Below are positions 28,720-38,147 of a stretch of 64,000 nucleotides of DNA, piece after piece. The notes beneath the pieces are model-generated. The model saw only the letters and a list, made by a program, of their open reading frames with translations, searched no databases and was not told the origin of the DNA. The DNA is from Kitasatospora purpeofusca. Lineage in GTDB: Bacteria; Actinomycetota; Actinomycetes; Streptomycetales; Streptomycetaceae. Location: assembly GCF_000718025.1 (NCBI RefSeq), contig NZ_JODS01000044.1, forward strand, positions 7,206 through 71,205. Direction: 5' to 3'. A program made the position numbers and the translations under genes. Within the stretch, counting starts at the first letter, position 1. Each line of letters starts with the position of its first letter.

Positions 28720-29047
28720 GGCTGTCCCGCTTTCGTCACAGGGGATCGGCCGGGCCACGGCCTGCGGCGGTGGCCCTACCAGTGCACGATCACTGCCACC
28801 ATAGGAGGCCGGCGCAGGGGGAGGTAACGGCTTGCGGCCCGGGCGCACGCGGCATTCCACCGGCGCACCACGAACCGGGTCCGATCGGCAACGCCACGGA
28901 TGCGATGCCTCCGCGCCCCGCAGAGCCCGACGGGATCATGCCCGCGAGGTCCCCTCGACCGCGCGGGCCTCACCCGGGTTGGGTTCCGCACGCCTGCGTG
29001 GTGGCTTTCGCCGTTGGGTGTTGCGTGCGCGAGCGGCCGGGGTGCTG
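28720..29047. other. Intergenic, promoter region of the secreted protein
   Basis: No gene is supported here. The minus-strand promoter for the secreted protein should lie between 28730 and 28830. I see no clear -10/-35 pair and no repeat of note. Confidence 0.4.
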
Positions 29048-29839
29048 TTACCAGCTGATCAGGACGTATCCGGGGCCGCCTCTGCTGCCCTCCTGGCCGG
29101 CGTGCCCGCCGGTGCCGCTGCTGCCCGGCTGCGCGGCCGGGTTGGGGGCAGGTGCGCCGCCGCGTCCTCCCTCGCCGCCCGTGTCGCCGCCGCTTCCGCC
29201 ACTGCCGCCGCTTCCCCCGACCCCGGTGCCGGCGGGCGGGACGGCGGTGACCACCGCAGGCACGGCCCCGGCCGGGCCCGTTCCGCCTGCACCGCCCGAA
29301 CCACCGAGCTCGCCCGCACCGGGGATGCCCGCCGTACCCTGCGCACCGGTGGCGCCCTCGCTCCCCGGGGTTCCGGGCCTGCCTGCTGTTCCGGGGTTGC
29401 CGGCCAGTACCTTGCCCGCTCCGAAACACGCGCCGAAGGCGTCGGCAACGGCTCCCGTGCCACCTGCTCCTCCCGCGCCGGGGCCCGCGGAAGCGCCGCC
29501 CGCGCCGCCCGCACCACCGGCGCCGCCGATCTTCCCGTTCTCCCCGCCCCGCACGGCCCCACCAGCACCGGCCAGGGAAAGAGCAGTTTCAGAGGCGGAA
29601 CCGGCCTGATCACGGCCCAGGGCACGAGTCCCGCTGCAGGGGACGCCGGCGCCGCCGCCCGCGCCGCCGAACCCCACAGTTCCACCCTGCCCTCCGGCGC
29701 CGCCGGTCTGGCCGAGTTTCCCGTTCTCACCGCCGCCACCCCCGCCGGCACCGGTCCCGCCCTTCGCCACGCCACCTCCGCCGAGGCCGCCCGGCCCCCT
29801 CTTCTCGGAGAAGGGGATCTCAGGTGCCGTCTTCGACAT
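29048..29839 (-). CDS. Glycine-rich collagen-like protein
   Basis: This 263-residue protein is about 40% Gly, with many GGAGG/GxxGxx repeats and short collagen-like GxP triplets (AGNPGTAGRPGTPGSEG). The ATG at 29839 has a perfect AGGAGG five bases upstream and gives MSKTAPEIPFSEKRGPGG. The C-terminus GGPGYVLISW is shared with the relic at 27300-27821, and this ending also occurs on glycine-rich surface or phage-tail-like proteins. No signal peptide is visible. Two Cys flank the middle (GVPCSGTR, FGACFGAG). Two decayed relatives lie within 2 kb. Function is unknown; a structural or adhesive role is possible. Confidence 0.75.
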   Translation of the reverse strand: MSKTAPEIPFSEKRGPGGLGGGGVAKGGTGAGGGGGGENGKLGQTGGAGGQGGTVGFGGAGGGAGVPCSGTRALGRDQAGSASETALSLAGAGGAVRGGENGKIGGAGGAGGAGGASAGPGAGGAGGTGAVADAFGACFGAGKVLAGNPGTAGRPGTPGSEGATGAQGTAGIPGAGELGGSGGAGGTGPAGAVPAVVTAVPPAGTGVGGSGGSGGSGGDTGGEGGRGGAPAPNPAAQPGSSGTGGHAGQEGSRGGPGYVLISW

Positions 29840-29848
29840 CCCCACCTC

Positions 29849-30088
29849 CTACAGCCCACCACAAAGCCGGTAGCACCAGCCCGCGCGACCCGCCCGTACC
29901 CCGCCGACGACACCGTTCAGGCCGGGCTCCGGACACGGCACACGAACCCCCGGCTCCCGCAGGACCGTGTAGCAGCGGGACCCCGACTTCGACCACGAGT
30001 GGCAGGACACCCCGAAGTGGGGGCACAGGGCATCCGCCTCCTGCCGGCACCGGTACAGCTGCGACTCGTCCGTTCTGTAGGTACTCAC
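29849..30088 (-). CDS. Possible small Cys-rich protein upstream of the glycine-rich gene
   Basis: This 79-residue frame starts at GTG and ends nine bases before the AGGAGG site of the glycine-rich gene, consistent with an operon. It has seven Cys (YRCRQE, LCPHFGVSCHSWS, RCYTV, PCPEPG, WCYRL). Its 5' end abuts the IS1380 relic, so the true start may have been lost. I do not recognise the family. Confidence 0.4.
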   Translation of the reverse strand: MSTYRTDESQLYRCRQEADALCPHFGVSCHSWSKSGSRCYTVLREPGVRVPCPEPGLNGVVGGVRAGRAGWCYRLCGGL

Positions 30089-30560
30089 GGTGCGGGAGAA
30101 CGTCCACTGCCCCGCAGGTGTATGCGGCGGGCTCCGCGGGTGATCCGGGCGGCGGCGTGGAGGCGGCGGTAGCGGAGTCTCTTGGGTTCGGCGGTGGCCA
30201 ATTCGCCGTCCAGCAATAGGGTTCGGGCCCAGGCGAGGAGGTCGACGGCGGTCAGGGACAGCTCCAGCCAGACCTGGTTGATGGCGAAGTGGCGGGAGGG
30301 GAAGCGGCAGAAACCGGTGGTCCTGCCGCAGCGGATGTGGTCCTCGACTCTGGCGTGAGCGCGGTGGCGGACCTCCGGATGCTGGACCTGGCCGCCGTCG
30401 GCGACGGGCGTGTCAGTGAGGAGGACCTGGTGGCGCATGCCTTCGTCCTGATCGAACAGGGACACCTGGGCGCCCGGGGTGGGGATGCTCGCGGCGGACG
30501 ACGATGCGGGTGTCGTCCGGGTCCGGTGAGGTCGACCTTGTTGCCGGGGCGGTGCGAACG
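30085..30560 (-). pseudogene. IS1380-type transposase C-terminal remnant
   Basis: Minus-strand frames read DDTRIVVRREHPHPG, then after a frameshift near 30478 SLFDQDEGMRHQVLLTDTP, RAHARVEDHIRCGRTTGF, FAINQVWLELSLTAVDLLAW and LATAEPKRLRYRRLHAAAR. This is the C-terminal third of an IS1380-group transposase, with the catalytic Glu in ARVEDHIR. The N-terminal part is missing, so the copy is dead. Confidence 0.8.
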
Positions 30561-30566
30561 AGGCGG

Positions 30567-30598
30567 GCCCGGCCCTCCGGGGTGCCGGAGGGCCGGGC
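30567..30598 (-). terminator. Terminator hairpin of the giant LamG gene
   Basis: A 14-base perfect stem (30567-30580 with 30585-30598) closes a GGTG loop, five bases beyond the stop of the 2,440-residue minus-strand gene. Confidence 0.88.
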
Positions 30599-30603
30599 GG
30601 GAC

Positions 30604-33600
30604 TCAGTTCTCCATGCCGAAGTAGCGGGTGAGATAGTCGATGATCTCGGTTGCATGGGGCAGGAGTTCGGGCAGCTGGGTCGCGAGGACCTCCCGGGTG
30701 GCGGTGGCAAGGGCACCGGTGGTGGTGGCGGCCGGGCGGACGTACGGTTCGAGGCGCTTGATCAGTTCGTAGTTGCTGTCGATGTTCTCGGCGCGCATCG
30801 CCTTCTCCAGCGGCGGTGCGCCGGGCGGCGGTACGGGGGCGAGGACGCGGCTGACGTAGGTGACACGGTGCAGGACGCGCCAGCACGGGGGCTTGGCGGA
30901 GCTCTGCCGGGCCTGGCGGAGGGCGGCGGCGTCAGGGGCGGCGCTGTTGGAGAGCCAGGTCGGGTCGACGACCTTGTGGTAGAAGTCGTCGAAGTTGGCG
31001 CTGGTCTCGCCGAGGTAGAAGGTGAGGAAGCGGTAGGCGTCGACCTTGCCGGGCACCAGCACGGGCTTGCCGGCGGCGTCGTAGACCGGCTTGCCGTTGC
31101 TGTCGCGGCGCTGGAGGTCGCCGGAGGGTGCGCACTGGACGTCGAGGCCGAAGGAGCGGGAGGCGTCCTTGCCCTTGGCCCTGGTGACGCTGAAACCGCC
31201 GCCCACGGAGGCGTCGAGGCTGCCGAACCACCCAAGACCGAGGGCGCCGAAGCTGCCTTCGAAGCTGGCGCCGAACGAGCCGCTGAAGGTGTACGAGCCG
31301 GAGGTGGTCTCGCTGACAGCGTCGGTGGCCTCGGTGGTCTCGGCGAAGAAGCCGCCCTGCGCCGTCCAGACGTAGGTGTTGACCAGGTCCCGGTGCGAGA
31401 AACCGGTCGCGGCCGCGCTGCCGGACGTGCCGCGGCCGGCCTCCTGCTGCCCGCCGGAGACGCCCATCGAGCGTAGCACCGACTGCGCCTGACTCTCTGT
31501 CGGGTCCGCGTGGTGGGTCTCGGTGGAGACGGACTCGTAGAAGGCTTCCAGGCGCTGCTGGTCGCGGGTGATGCGGCGCTTGAGCGCGTAGGCGTCCCGG
31601 GGCTTGAAGTAGCTGTACTCGCCGTACGCGGTGGCGGTGGGGTAGTCGGGGTCGAGGACCTTGCCGCGGTCGTCGAATCCGACCGCGCCGTCCAGGGTGC
31701 CCTGCTTGGTGTAGCGGGCGTTGATCGGGAAGTGGATGATGTTCCAGTCCAGCGGGATGTCGGGGTTGGGCAGCATCCGGTAGGCGACCAGGGCGCCGGT
31801 GTGCGCCAGGCGCAGCGCGAAGACGTCGGCGGTCTGGGACTGGACCAGGGCGGTGCCGGTGTTGGCGGGCACGTACCGGCGGCCGACGGCGGTGTTCAGC
31901 ACCTTGGCCGCGTCCTCGGTGTACCCGGTCAGCGCCAGCTTCGTCCTGCGGGCGGTGTTCCTGCCCTGGCTGACCTTGGTGTCGGTGCTCCAGGTGTTGG
32001 CGAACTCCAGGCTGCCCTTTCCGCCGATCTTCATCTGGCCCTCGGCCAGCGGGGACGCGGTGCCGAAGCCGAGCGGGGCGGTGATCGTCAGGACGCTGGC
32101 GTCGGTCTCGACGCCGAAGGAGAAGTTGAAGGCGGCGTTGACGCTGCGGGTCCTGCTGGAGGAGAGGCTGCGCACCACCTGGTCGGCCTCGGCGAACTCC
32201 ACGGAGGAGGCGCCGGCCCAGCCGTCGGCCTTGTCGGTGAGGTTCTCGGACGGCACCGGCGGGGCGCCCTCGACGTAACCGACGAGCTGCGGGTCGAACT
32301 GGGCCTGGCCGACCCACTCGGTGGTCAGGTCGCCGACCTTGTAGCCGGTGACCAGGTGCCAGCGGCCGTCCCGGACGAAGGCGTAGCAGCGCTTGAGCAC
32401 GCCGAGCGCCTCGCCCTTGGCGTCGTACTGGAGGTCGGCGTACTCGGTGGCGGCGGGGGCGCCGGCGATGGTGTCGTGGAAGGGGGTGCGGACGTCGGCG
32501 AGGGCCGAGCGGACCTGGGCGGTGTCGGTGGAGACGGGCGCGGTGGAGAGCAGGACGCGCGGCCGCTTGGCGGAGAAGCCCAGGTTGTTGCCGCGCAGGC
32601 CCTCGTCCCGGACGGACGTGCTGCCGGGTTCGGTGGAGTCCCGGTCGAACGGCCAGTAGCCGAGCAGGTCCTGCTTCTCCCCGCGCAGGCGGGTGAACAG
32701 GTTGTCCTGGATCTGCTCCTGGGTGCGGACGGTCCGCCAGATGCGGACCTCCTCCAGCGTGCCGGTGAGCAGGTCGACCGGTTTTCCGCCCTCCAGCCTT
32801 GCGCCCAGGATGAGTTGGGGTTCGCCCCAGGCCGCGGTGGTGTCCTGCGCGGTCAGTGGTGCCTCGGAGAGCGGCTCGCCGTTGCGGTACAGCCGCAGCG
32901 GGCTGGCCAGGGGGTCGACGTCGCGGGTCCAGCGGGCGCCGCGCAGCTTCGCCGGGAAGGTACCGGACACGTCGAGGGTGACGTTGCCGGCGTTCTCGTT
33001 GAACGCCCAGCGCGCCAGCAGGCCCTTCTCGCGCGAGGTGACCGGCAGCCCGTGCCGGGCCTGCGGCCGGGCGGAGTTCCACAGTCGCAGCTCGCACAGC
33101 ACGCCGGTCAGCCCGCGGCCGATCACCACCTCGTTGTTGTTGGCCTGCGCGCCGGGGCCGCTGTACACGAAGCTGCCGACGGCACCGCCGTCGAGGTAGA
33201 AGCGGATGTCCTGTTCGGGCTGGGGGGCCGTGCCCGCCTGGGCTCCGACGACCTCCGGCTTGCGACGCTCGCGCACCACGGTGATGCGCTGGAACGCGCC
33301 GGGCGTGACGGCCCGGTCGGAGGTGTAGCGGACGGGCTTGCCGTTCGCCTCGGCGAAGGCGAACTCCACCAGGCCGTCGGCCCGGACGCCCAGGTGGTAC
33401 GGGACGCCGTCCCGCCCGCCGTCGATGACCGTGCCCTTGGTGAGCAGGCCGATGGGCGTGCCCAGCTTGTCGATCCGGACGAACGCCTCGACGGTGAGGT
33501 CCTCCAGCACGTCCAGCGCGGGTTGCGCGGCCACTGCCAGGCCCTCGCCGCCGTCCAGGCTCAGTGCCCAGGACTGGGTGAAGGTGGCGGCGAGGTGCGC

Positions 33601-36600
33601 CCACTCGTTGCAGGGGAAGCGCTCCGCGGACTTCAGCACCCGGTCGCCCACCCGGGCGGTCACCTGGTAGCCCTTGATCGGCGAGGCCGGGCCGCTCGTG
33701 CCGGGGAAGGTCCAGTACCCCAGCAGGCCTGGTTCCCGGCCGGAGAGGCGCTGGTGGCGCTCGGCGGAGATCTCCTGCTTGGTGCGGGCCCGGCCGAAGA
33801 CCCGGACCTCGTCGATCTGGCCGTCGAGGTAGTCGCCGGTGAAGGGGAAGTGGCCCAGGATCAGCGGGCCTTTGCCGGTGTAGGCCCCGTTGGAGGTGCG
33901 GCGGGCGACCTCGACGCCGTCCCGGTAGAGGATCTGCTCGCGGGTGGCGTTCTTGTACACCGCGGCCCAGTGGTGCCACTCCAGGTCCGGGTAGGCCTGG
34001 GTGGTCTTCAGGTCGTCGCCGTACAGCGAGAAGTAGAGGGTCTCGTCGGGGTGGACCCACAGGTGCAGGGACTGGTCGACCCGGCCGTCCGTCGCGCCGT
34101 GGAACAGCAGCGGCTCGACGCGGCCCCGGGACTGGTTGCGCTTGGCCCACAGCTCGATGGTGAAGTCCCGGTTCGCCAGGTCGAGCGTGGGAGTCAGCTG
34201 GGCCTTGGTGCCGTTGACGAACTGCCAGGCCGGCAGGGCGGCCGGGGCGAGTGCCAGGGCGTAGCCCGATCCGTCCGTCCTGGCGTGGACGATCCGGCCC
34301 CCTCCGGCCTCGGGGTTGACCCAGGCCTCCAGGCTCAGGTCACCGGTCGGGGCGATGTTCTGCTGCTTGCCGGCGGGCAGGGTCAGGTACTGCTCCTTGC
34401 CGTCGAACAGGAAGGCCCGGCCGGGCATCTCGGCGCGCCAGCGGCAGCCGCGCCCGGTGATCGCCGCCTTGGCGGTGCCGTTGGGTACGGATTCGACCCC
34501 GCCCGTGCTCAGCGTGACCAGGCGGGAGCCGGCGGAGAGCAGCACCCCGGGGCGGGAGGACTGCGCTCGGGCCCAGTCGTAGCCGACCAGGCTCACCTTG
34601 TCGCCGGGTTTGGCCGAAATGCTCTTCGCGGTCAGCTCCAGCGACTTGGCACCGATCGGGGCGTCGGTGGCCACGGCGTGGCCGGTGCTGCCTATCTGCA
34701 GGTGGGCCTTGGCCGGGACGGCGACCGTGGTGGGCGTGGTGAGTTCGACGGTGCTGCCCGTGACTCGGGCGACGGCGCCGAGGGTGACCGGGCGGCCTGG
34801 GCTGCCGGCCAGTGCGGCGACCATCTGCTCGGCCTTGCGCGGCAGCGAGCGCCAGGTTTCGGTGTCCGCGCCGATGGTGACGGTCAGGTCGCAGCGGCCG
34901 GGCGCGTCGCCGTCGGTGACGGTGATCGTGGCGCCGTCCAGGGGAACGGCCGGGTCCCGGGCGAGGAAGACGAGCGTGCCGGTGTCCCCGGCGAGCGTCC
35001 GGGTGCCGCGCAGGACGGCGGTGTCGTAGTACGCGGCGAAGAACTGGTCGTCGGCGCCGCGGAAGTACAGCACGAGGTTGCCGGTGCCGCTGTCCAGCAG
35101 CGCGGGCCGGTCGGCGCCCCGGGCGAACTCCAGCAGGCCCCCGGTCAGGCTCAGGCCGGTGCTGTCCACCGCGAGCAGCGGCATCGCGACCGTGAGGTCG
35201 TCGTCGCCCTGGAGCGCACCCGACAGCTTGGCCAACTGGCGTCGGGCATCGGCGAGTTCCGCCTGCTTGGCGGTCAGGTTGAGCTGCAGCTCCGCGATCC
35301 GCTGCTGGGCCTTGAGGGCCTCCTGGAGGAGGGCGCGGGCAGTGTCCAGCTGCGCCTTGGCCGCGAGGTACTGCACGTCCACTCCGGAGCGCATGGCCAC
35401 GCGGGTCATCCGGAACAGGCCCGAGTCCGCCTTGAGGCACTCGGCCGACTGCACCGCCGAGGTGAACTGGTACGTGGAGGGGGAGCCGATCGCGAGCCGG
35501 CTCGCCCGGTTGACGATGCGGACGTACTCGCCCTCGGCGATCAGCTGGAACTGCGCCGACCGGTTGCCCGGGGTGCGGGCGATGGTGTCCAGCCTCTCGT
35601 TCTCCGCCGGGGAGTTGTTCAGGACGCGCACGTCCTTGTCGTACTGGGCGAAGGACAGCCAGTAGCAGGGCAGGCCGTCCTGGCTCTCGCCGACCGCCTC
35701 CACCCGCCAGGTCCAGTCGGGGCGCTGGTCGTGGAAGAACACCGGGGCTCCCTGCAGGCTGGCGTTGGCGGTGACCAGCCACTGCAGGTTGTAGGCGCCG
35801 CCTTGTACCGTGCGCGGCGTCTTGAGCTCGATCCGGTAGGTCCAGGAGGTGATCAGGTCCTTCTCGGCGAAGTAGCGCTGCTCCAGGGCGTCGAATCCCG
35901 GCTTGAGCCGGTCGTGCTCCGCCTGGTACTCGGCCAGCCGCCCGGCCGCGCCCTTCAGCCGGTTGATGTCCGCCTCGATGGCGGCGACCTCCGGCTCCAG
36001 CCGCTTGACCAGCTGCTGCAGGGTGCTGACCTGCTCCGAGTCGTGGCCCTTCGTCGGCCGCTTGAGCACCTGCGGGTCCAGCACGTCCGGCACCTGGGCC
36101 AGTCGGCCGTCCCGGCCGACAGCGAAGTCCAGGGCGGCCACGGCGGGCTCCTGGCCGTACTTGGCGGCGAAGGCCAGCATCACCCGGGCCTGCCGCTTGG
36201 CGGGCTTGGGGTCGGCGCGGTAGCCCGCGACGACGTTCTCCTGCTGGTGGTAGAGCAGGGCCGACATGCCGGAGACGACCGATCGGCCCTTGAGGGTGAA
36301 GCTGTCGCGCCGCACCCCGGGGTGGTCGCCGACCGGGGCGTCCGAGCCGGTCCACCGCGTGTTGCCCACGAGCGTGGCGTGCCCGGCGTGGTCGGTCTGG
36401 TCGTGGGCGGTGGTGCCGGTGCCCTCGTCGAAGCGGTAGTAGGCCACCAGGCCCGGCTCGTTGCCGATCAGCCGGTTGTTCAGGTCCGTGGTGAGTTCGG
36501 CCTGGGAGCGCACCCGGTTCCAGATCCGCAGCTCGTCGAGGTCGCCGTTGAAGAAGCTGTCGGTGCCGCCGGAACTCCGCCTGCCGACCAGGGTGTTCAC

Positions 36601-37926
36601 GCCGGTGACCGGGGTGAACGGCAGCGCCGCGCTCCCGGCCTGCTTGCCATTGACGTACAGCTTCGCCGTGGTGCCGTCGAAGGTGGCGGCGATGTGGGCG
36701 TAGCTGTCCGCCGTGAGCGTCTCGGTGGAGGTGAGCGTCGTCGGCGCCCCGTCGTGGCTGAGGAACACCGCGCCGTTGGCGTCCACGCCGAACAGGTACT
36801 CCCCGCCGCGGCCCAGCACCGGGCCGTCGAGGGCGGCGGGTTTGACCCACGCCTCGACGGAGTAGGGCTTCCCGCCGAAGTGCAGCGGCCCCCGGTTGCC
36901 CAGGTCGAGGTGGGCATCGACGCCGTCCAGGCGCAGCGCGGTCTCCGCATGGCCCTCGCTGCCGGTCATCGGCACCAGCTCGCGGCCGGTGAAGGGGCAG
37001 ATGCCGGGGCTGCGCTCGAACACCGAGTCCCGGTAGGCCACATCCGGGCTGGTCCAGAAGCGGGTGCCCTGGGTGTTGAACAGTCCCTGGGCGCCCTGCT
37101 CGATGGTGAAGCTGTCGACCCGTCCGGTGGCGTCGTTGTGGGCGAACAGCTGCCAGCGCTGCACGTTGGAGACGGCGGTCGGCACCAGGACGGCGGCGAA
37201 CCGGCCCTGGGTCAGGTTCCGGACGAAGGACAGCTCCTGGGTCGGCTCGTGGAACGGGCGGCCCTCCATGTCCTCGGTGCCCAGGCTGTCCTTGGCCGAC
37301 TCCGGGCGGGTCGCGTGCCGGCTGCGCTTGAACCGCACCTCCAGTACCGGCTTCAACTTCCCGTCCACCAGCACGAACCGGTCGACGAGCAGGGTGTCGC
37401 GGACCAGCGGCACCTTCTTCGTGCCGCTGAGCACGTAGTCGGCGCGGGACGCGTCCCCCGAACTGCCGCCGCCGGTCAGCTTGTACACCGCGTCCGTGTG
37501 CGTCTCGCCGACCGACTGCCGCAGGACCACCACGTACGTGCCGTCCGACAGGACGTGGAACGGGGCGTCCGCCGTCAGCCGCGCGGTGCTGGACAGGAAC
37601 GGGTCGATCTCCGCGGCCGCCGGCCGCTCGCCGGCACCGGCCTCCGCCCCGCCCCGCTTCACCGTCGGCATCGCCGTCGCGCCGACCAGGGCGTACCCCA
37701 CCTCGGCGATCTCCCGGGGGAAGGCCAACTCGGCCGGGTTGTCGCTCCAGTACGCCGAGTCCACCTCTCCCTTGGCCGCCGGACCGGACAGGTCCAGCAC
37801 CGTGTAGACGATCCGGCGGGAGGCGTCCATCGCGAACGCGATCGTCGTGCCCTGGTGCCGGGCCATCGTCACGTGCCGGTACGACCGGTCCCCGTATTTC
37901 TTGAGCAGGGAGTCCTGAGCTGCCAC
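30604..37926 (-). CDS. Giant multidomain LamG-like protein (2,440 aa)
   Basis: One uninterrupted frame runs from GTG at 37926. A LamG/concanavalin-like jelly roll lies at about residues 322-520 (YSVEAWVKP, AHIAATFDGTTAKLYVNGK, LDELRIWNRVRSQAEL). Coiled coils are at about 632-685 and 855-903, flanking a region with ricin-like features. Further LamG-like units span about 1168-1755 (LSLEAWVNPEAGG, DFTIELWAKRNQ, IDEVRVFGRARTK, LTVEAFVRIDKLG, LEEVRIWRTVRTQ). Near 2195-2245 is a Gly/Ser-rich alternating segment (SGSYTFSGSFGASFEGSFG). No signal peptide or membrane helix is visible. LamG units bind carbohydrate or protein. The alternating segment could be a membrane-inserting hairpin, as in pore-forming toxins, but that is inference. 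Function is unknown. Confidence 0.85.
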   Translation of the reverse strand: MAAQDSLLKKYGDRSYRHVTMARHQGTTIAFAMDASRRIVYTVLDLSGPAAKGEVDSAYWSDNPAELAFPREIAEVGYALVGATAMPTVKRGGAEAGAGERPAAAEIDPFLSSTARLTADAPFHVLSDGTYVVVLRQSVGETHTDAVYKLTGGGSSGDASRADYVLSGTKKVPLVRDTLLVDRFVLVDGKLKPVLEVRFKRSRHATRPESAKDSLGTEDMEGRPFHEPTQELSFVRNLTQGRFAAVLVPTAVSNVQRWQLFAHNDATGRVDSFTIEQGAQGLFNTQGTRFWTSPDVAYRDSVFERSPGICPFTGRELVPMTGSEGHAETALRLDGVDAHLDLGNRGPLHFGGKPYSVEAWVKPAALDGPVLGRGGEYLFGVDANGAVFLSHDGAPTTLTSTETLTADSYAHIAATFDGTTAKLYVNGKQAGSAALPFTPVTGVNTLVGRRSSGGTDSFFNGDLDELRIWNRVRSQAELTTDLNNRLIGNEPGLVAYYRFDEGTGTTAHDQTDHAGHATLVGNTRWTGSDAPVGDHPGVRRDSFTLKGRSVVSGMSALLYHQQENVVAGYRADPKPAKRQARVMLAFAAKYGQEPAVAALDFAVGRDGRLAQVPDVLDPQVLKRPTKGHDSEQVSTLQQLVKRLEPEVAAIEADINRLKGAAGRLAEYQAEHDRLKPGFDALEQRYFAEKDLITSWTYRIELKTPRTVQGGAYNLQWLVTANASLQGAPVFFHDQRPDWTWRVEAVGESQDGLPCYWLSFAQYDKDVRVLNNSPAENERLDTIARTPGNRSAQFQLIAEGEYVRIVNRASRLAIGSPSTYQFTSAVQSAECLKADSGLFRMTRVAMRSGVDVQYLAAKAQLDTARALLQEALKAQQRIAELQLNLTAKQAELADARRQLAKLSGALQGDDDLTVAMPLLAVDSTGLSLTGGLLEFARGADRPALLDSGTGNLVLYFRGADDQFFAAYYDTAVLRGTRTLAGDTGTLVFLARDPAVPLDGATITVTDGDAPGRCDLTVTIGADTETWRSLPRKAEQMVAALAGSPGRPVTLGAVARVTGSTVELTTPTTVAVPAKAHLQIGSTGHAVATDAPIGAKSLELTAKSISAKPGDKVSLVGYDWARAQSSRPGVLLSAGSRLVTLSTGGVESVPNGTAKAAITGRGCRWRAEMPGRAFLFDGKEQYLTLPAGKQQNIAPTGDLSLEAWVNPEAGGGRIVHARTDGSGYALALAPAALPAWQFVNGTKAQLTPTLDLANRDFTIELWAKRNQSRGRVEPLLFHGATDGRVDQSLHLWVHPDETLYFSLYGDDLKTTQAYPDLEWHHWAAVYKNATREQILYRDGVEVARRTSNGAYTGKGPLILGHFPFTGDYLDGQIDEVRVFGRARTKQEISAERHQRLSGREPGLLGYWTFPGTSGPASPIKGYQVTARVGDRVLKSAERFPCNEWAHLAATFTQSWALSLDGGEGLAVAAQPALDVLEDLTVEAFVRIDKLGTPIGLLTKGTVIDGGRDGVPYHLGVRADGLVEFAFAEANGKPVRYTSDRAVTPGAFQRITVVRERRKPEVVGAQAGTAPQPEQDIRFYLDGGAVGSFVYSGPGAQANNNEVVIGRGLTGVLCELRLWNSARPQARHGLPVTSREKGLLARWAFNENAGNVTLDVSGTFPAKLRGARWTRDVDPLASPLRLYRNGEPLSEAPLTAQDTTAAWGEPQLILGARLEGGKPVDLLTGTLEEVRIWRTVRTQEQIQDNLFTRLRGEKQDLLGYWPFDRDSTEPGSTSVRDEGLRGNNLGFSAKRPRVLLSTAPVSTDTAQVRSALADVRTPFHDTIAGAPAATEYADLQYDAKGEALGVLKRCYAFVRDGRWHLVTGYKVGDLTTEWVGQAQFDPQLVGYVEGAPPVPSENLTDKADGWAGASSVEFAEADQVVRSLSSSRTRSVNAAFNFSFGVETDASVLTITAPLGFGTASPLAEGQMKIGGKGSLEFANTWSTDTKVSQGRNTARRTKLALTGYTEDAAKVLNTAVGRRYVPANTGTALVQSQTADVFALRLAHTGALVAYRMLPNPDIPLDWNIIHFPINARYTKQGTLDGAVGFDDRGKVLDPDYPTATAYGEYSYFKPRDAYALKRRITRDQQRLEAFYESVSTETHHADPTESQAQSVLRSMGVSGGQQEAGRGTSGSAAATGFSHRDLVNTYVWTAQGGFFAETTEATDAVSETTSGSYTFSGSFGASFEGSFGALGLGWFGSLDASVGGGFSVTRAKGKDASRSFGLDVQCAPSGDLQRRDSNGKPVYDAAGKPVLVPGKVDAYRFLTFYLGETSANFDDFYHKVVDPTWLSNSAAPDAAALRQARQSSAKPPCWRVLHRVTYVSRVLAPVPPPGAPPLEKAMRAENIDSNYELIKRLEPYVRPAATTTGALATATREVLATQLPELLPHATEIIDYLTRYFGMEN

Positions 37927-37952
37927 TGTTCCCCTTCCGGGCGCATGGAACG

Positions 37953-37982
37953 CCGACCCCGGTCCGTGCGGTCCGGGGTCGG
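37953..37982. other. Perfect hairpin just upstream of the giant gene
   Basis: CCGACCCCGG (37953-37962) and CCGGGGTCGG (37973-37982) form a 10-base stem with a 10-base loop, only 27 bases above the GTG of the giant gene. If transcription comes from further upstream the hairpin is in its leader and could act as an attenuator. If the minus-strand gene at 38148 is real, it is that gene's terminator. Confidence 0.6.
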
Positions 37983-38147
37983 CGGCGAGTGTGCGGATCT
38001 GTCCTGACGGAGCGTCAGCGAGTCTGGCATGTGCGTTCGAAGTGAAGAGACGGCTCCGGAACTACTCGTACCGCATACGGCTTGAACACACTACGGGCGT
38101 GGCCGAACTTCGCTTGTCCGACGACGTGGAGGAGGCTCCCCGGGCTC

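Noticed and set aside
27300..29839. PE_PGRS-type mycobacterial protein
   Set aside because: There is no PE domain, and the GxP triplets and GPGYVLI(S/T)W end indicate a different glycine-rich family.
31510..38007. Very long open frame on the plus strand opposite the giant gene
   Set aside because: It is the GC-rich antisense shadow of the LamG protein. It has no motifs and biased, low-complexity composition, and the minus-strand frame has real domains.
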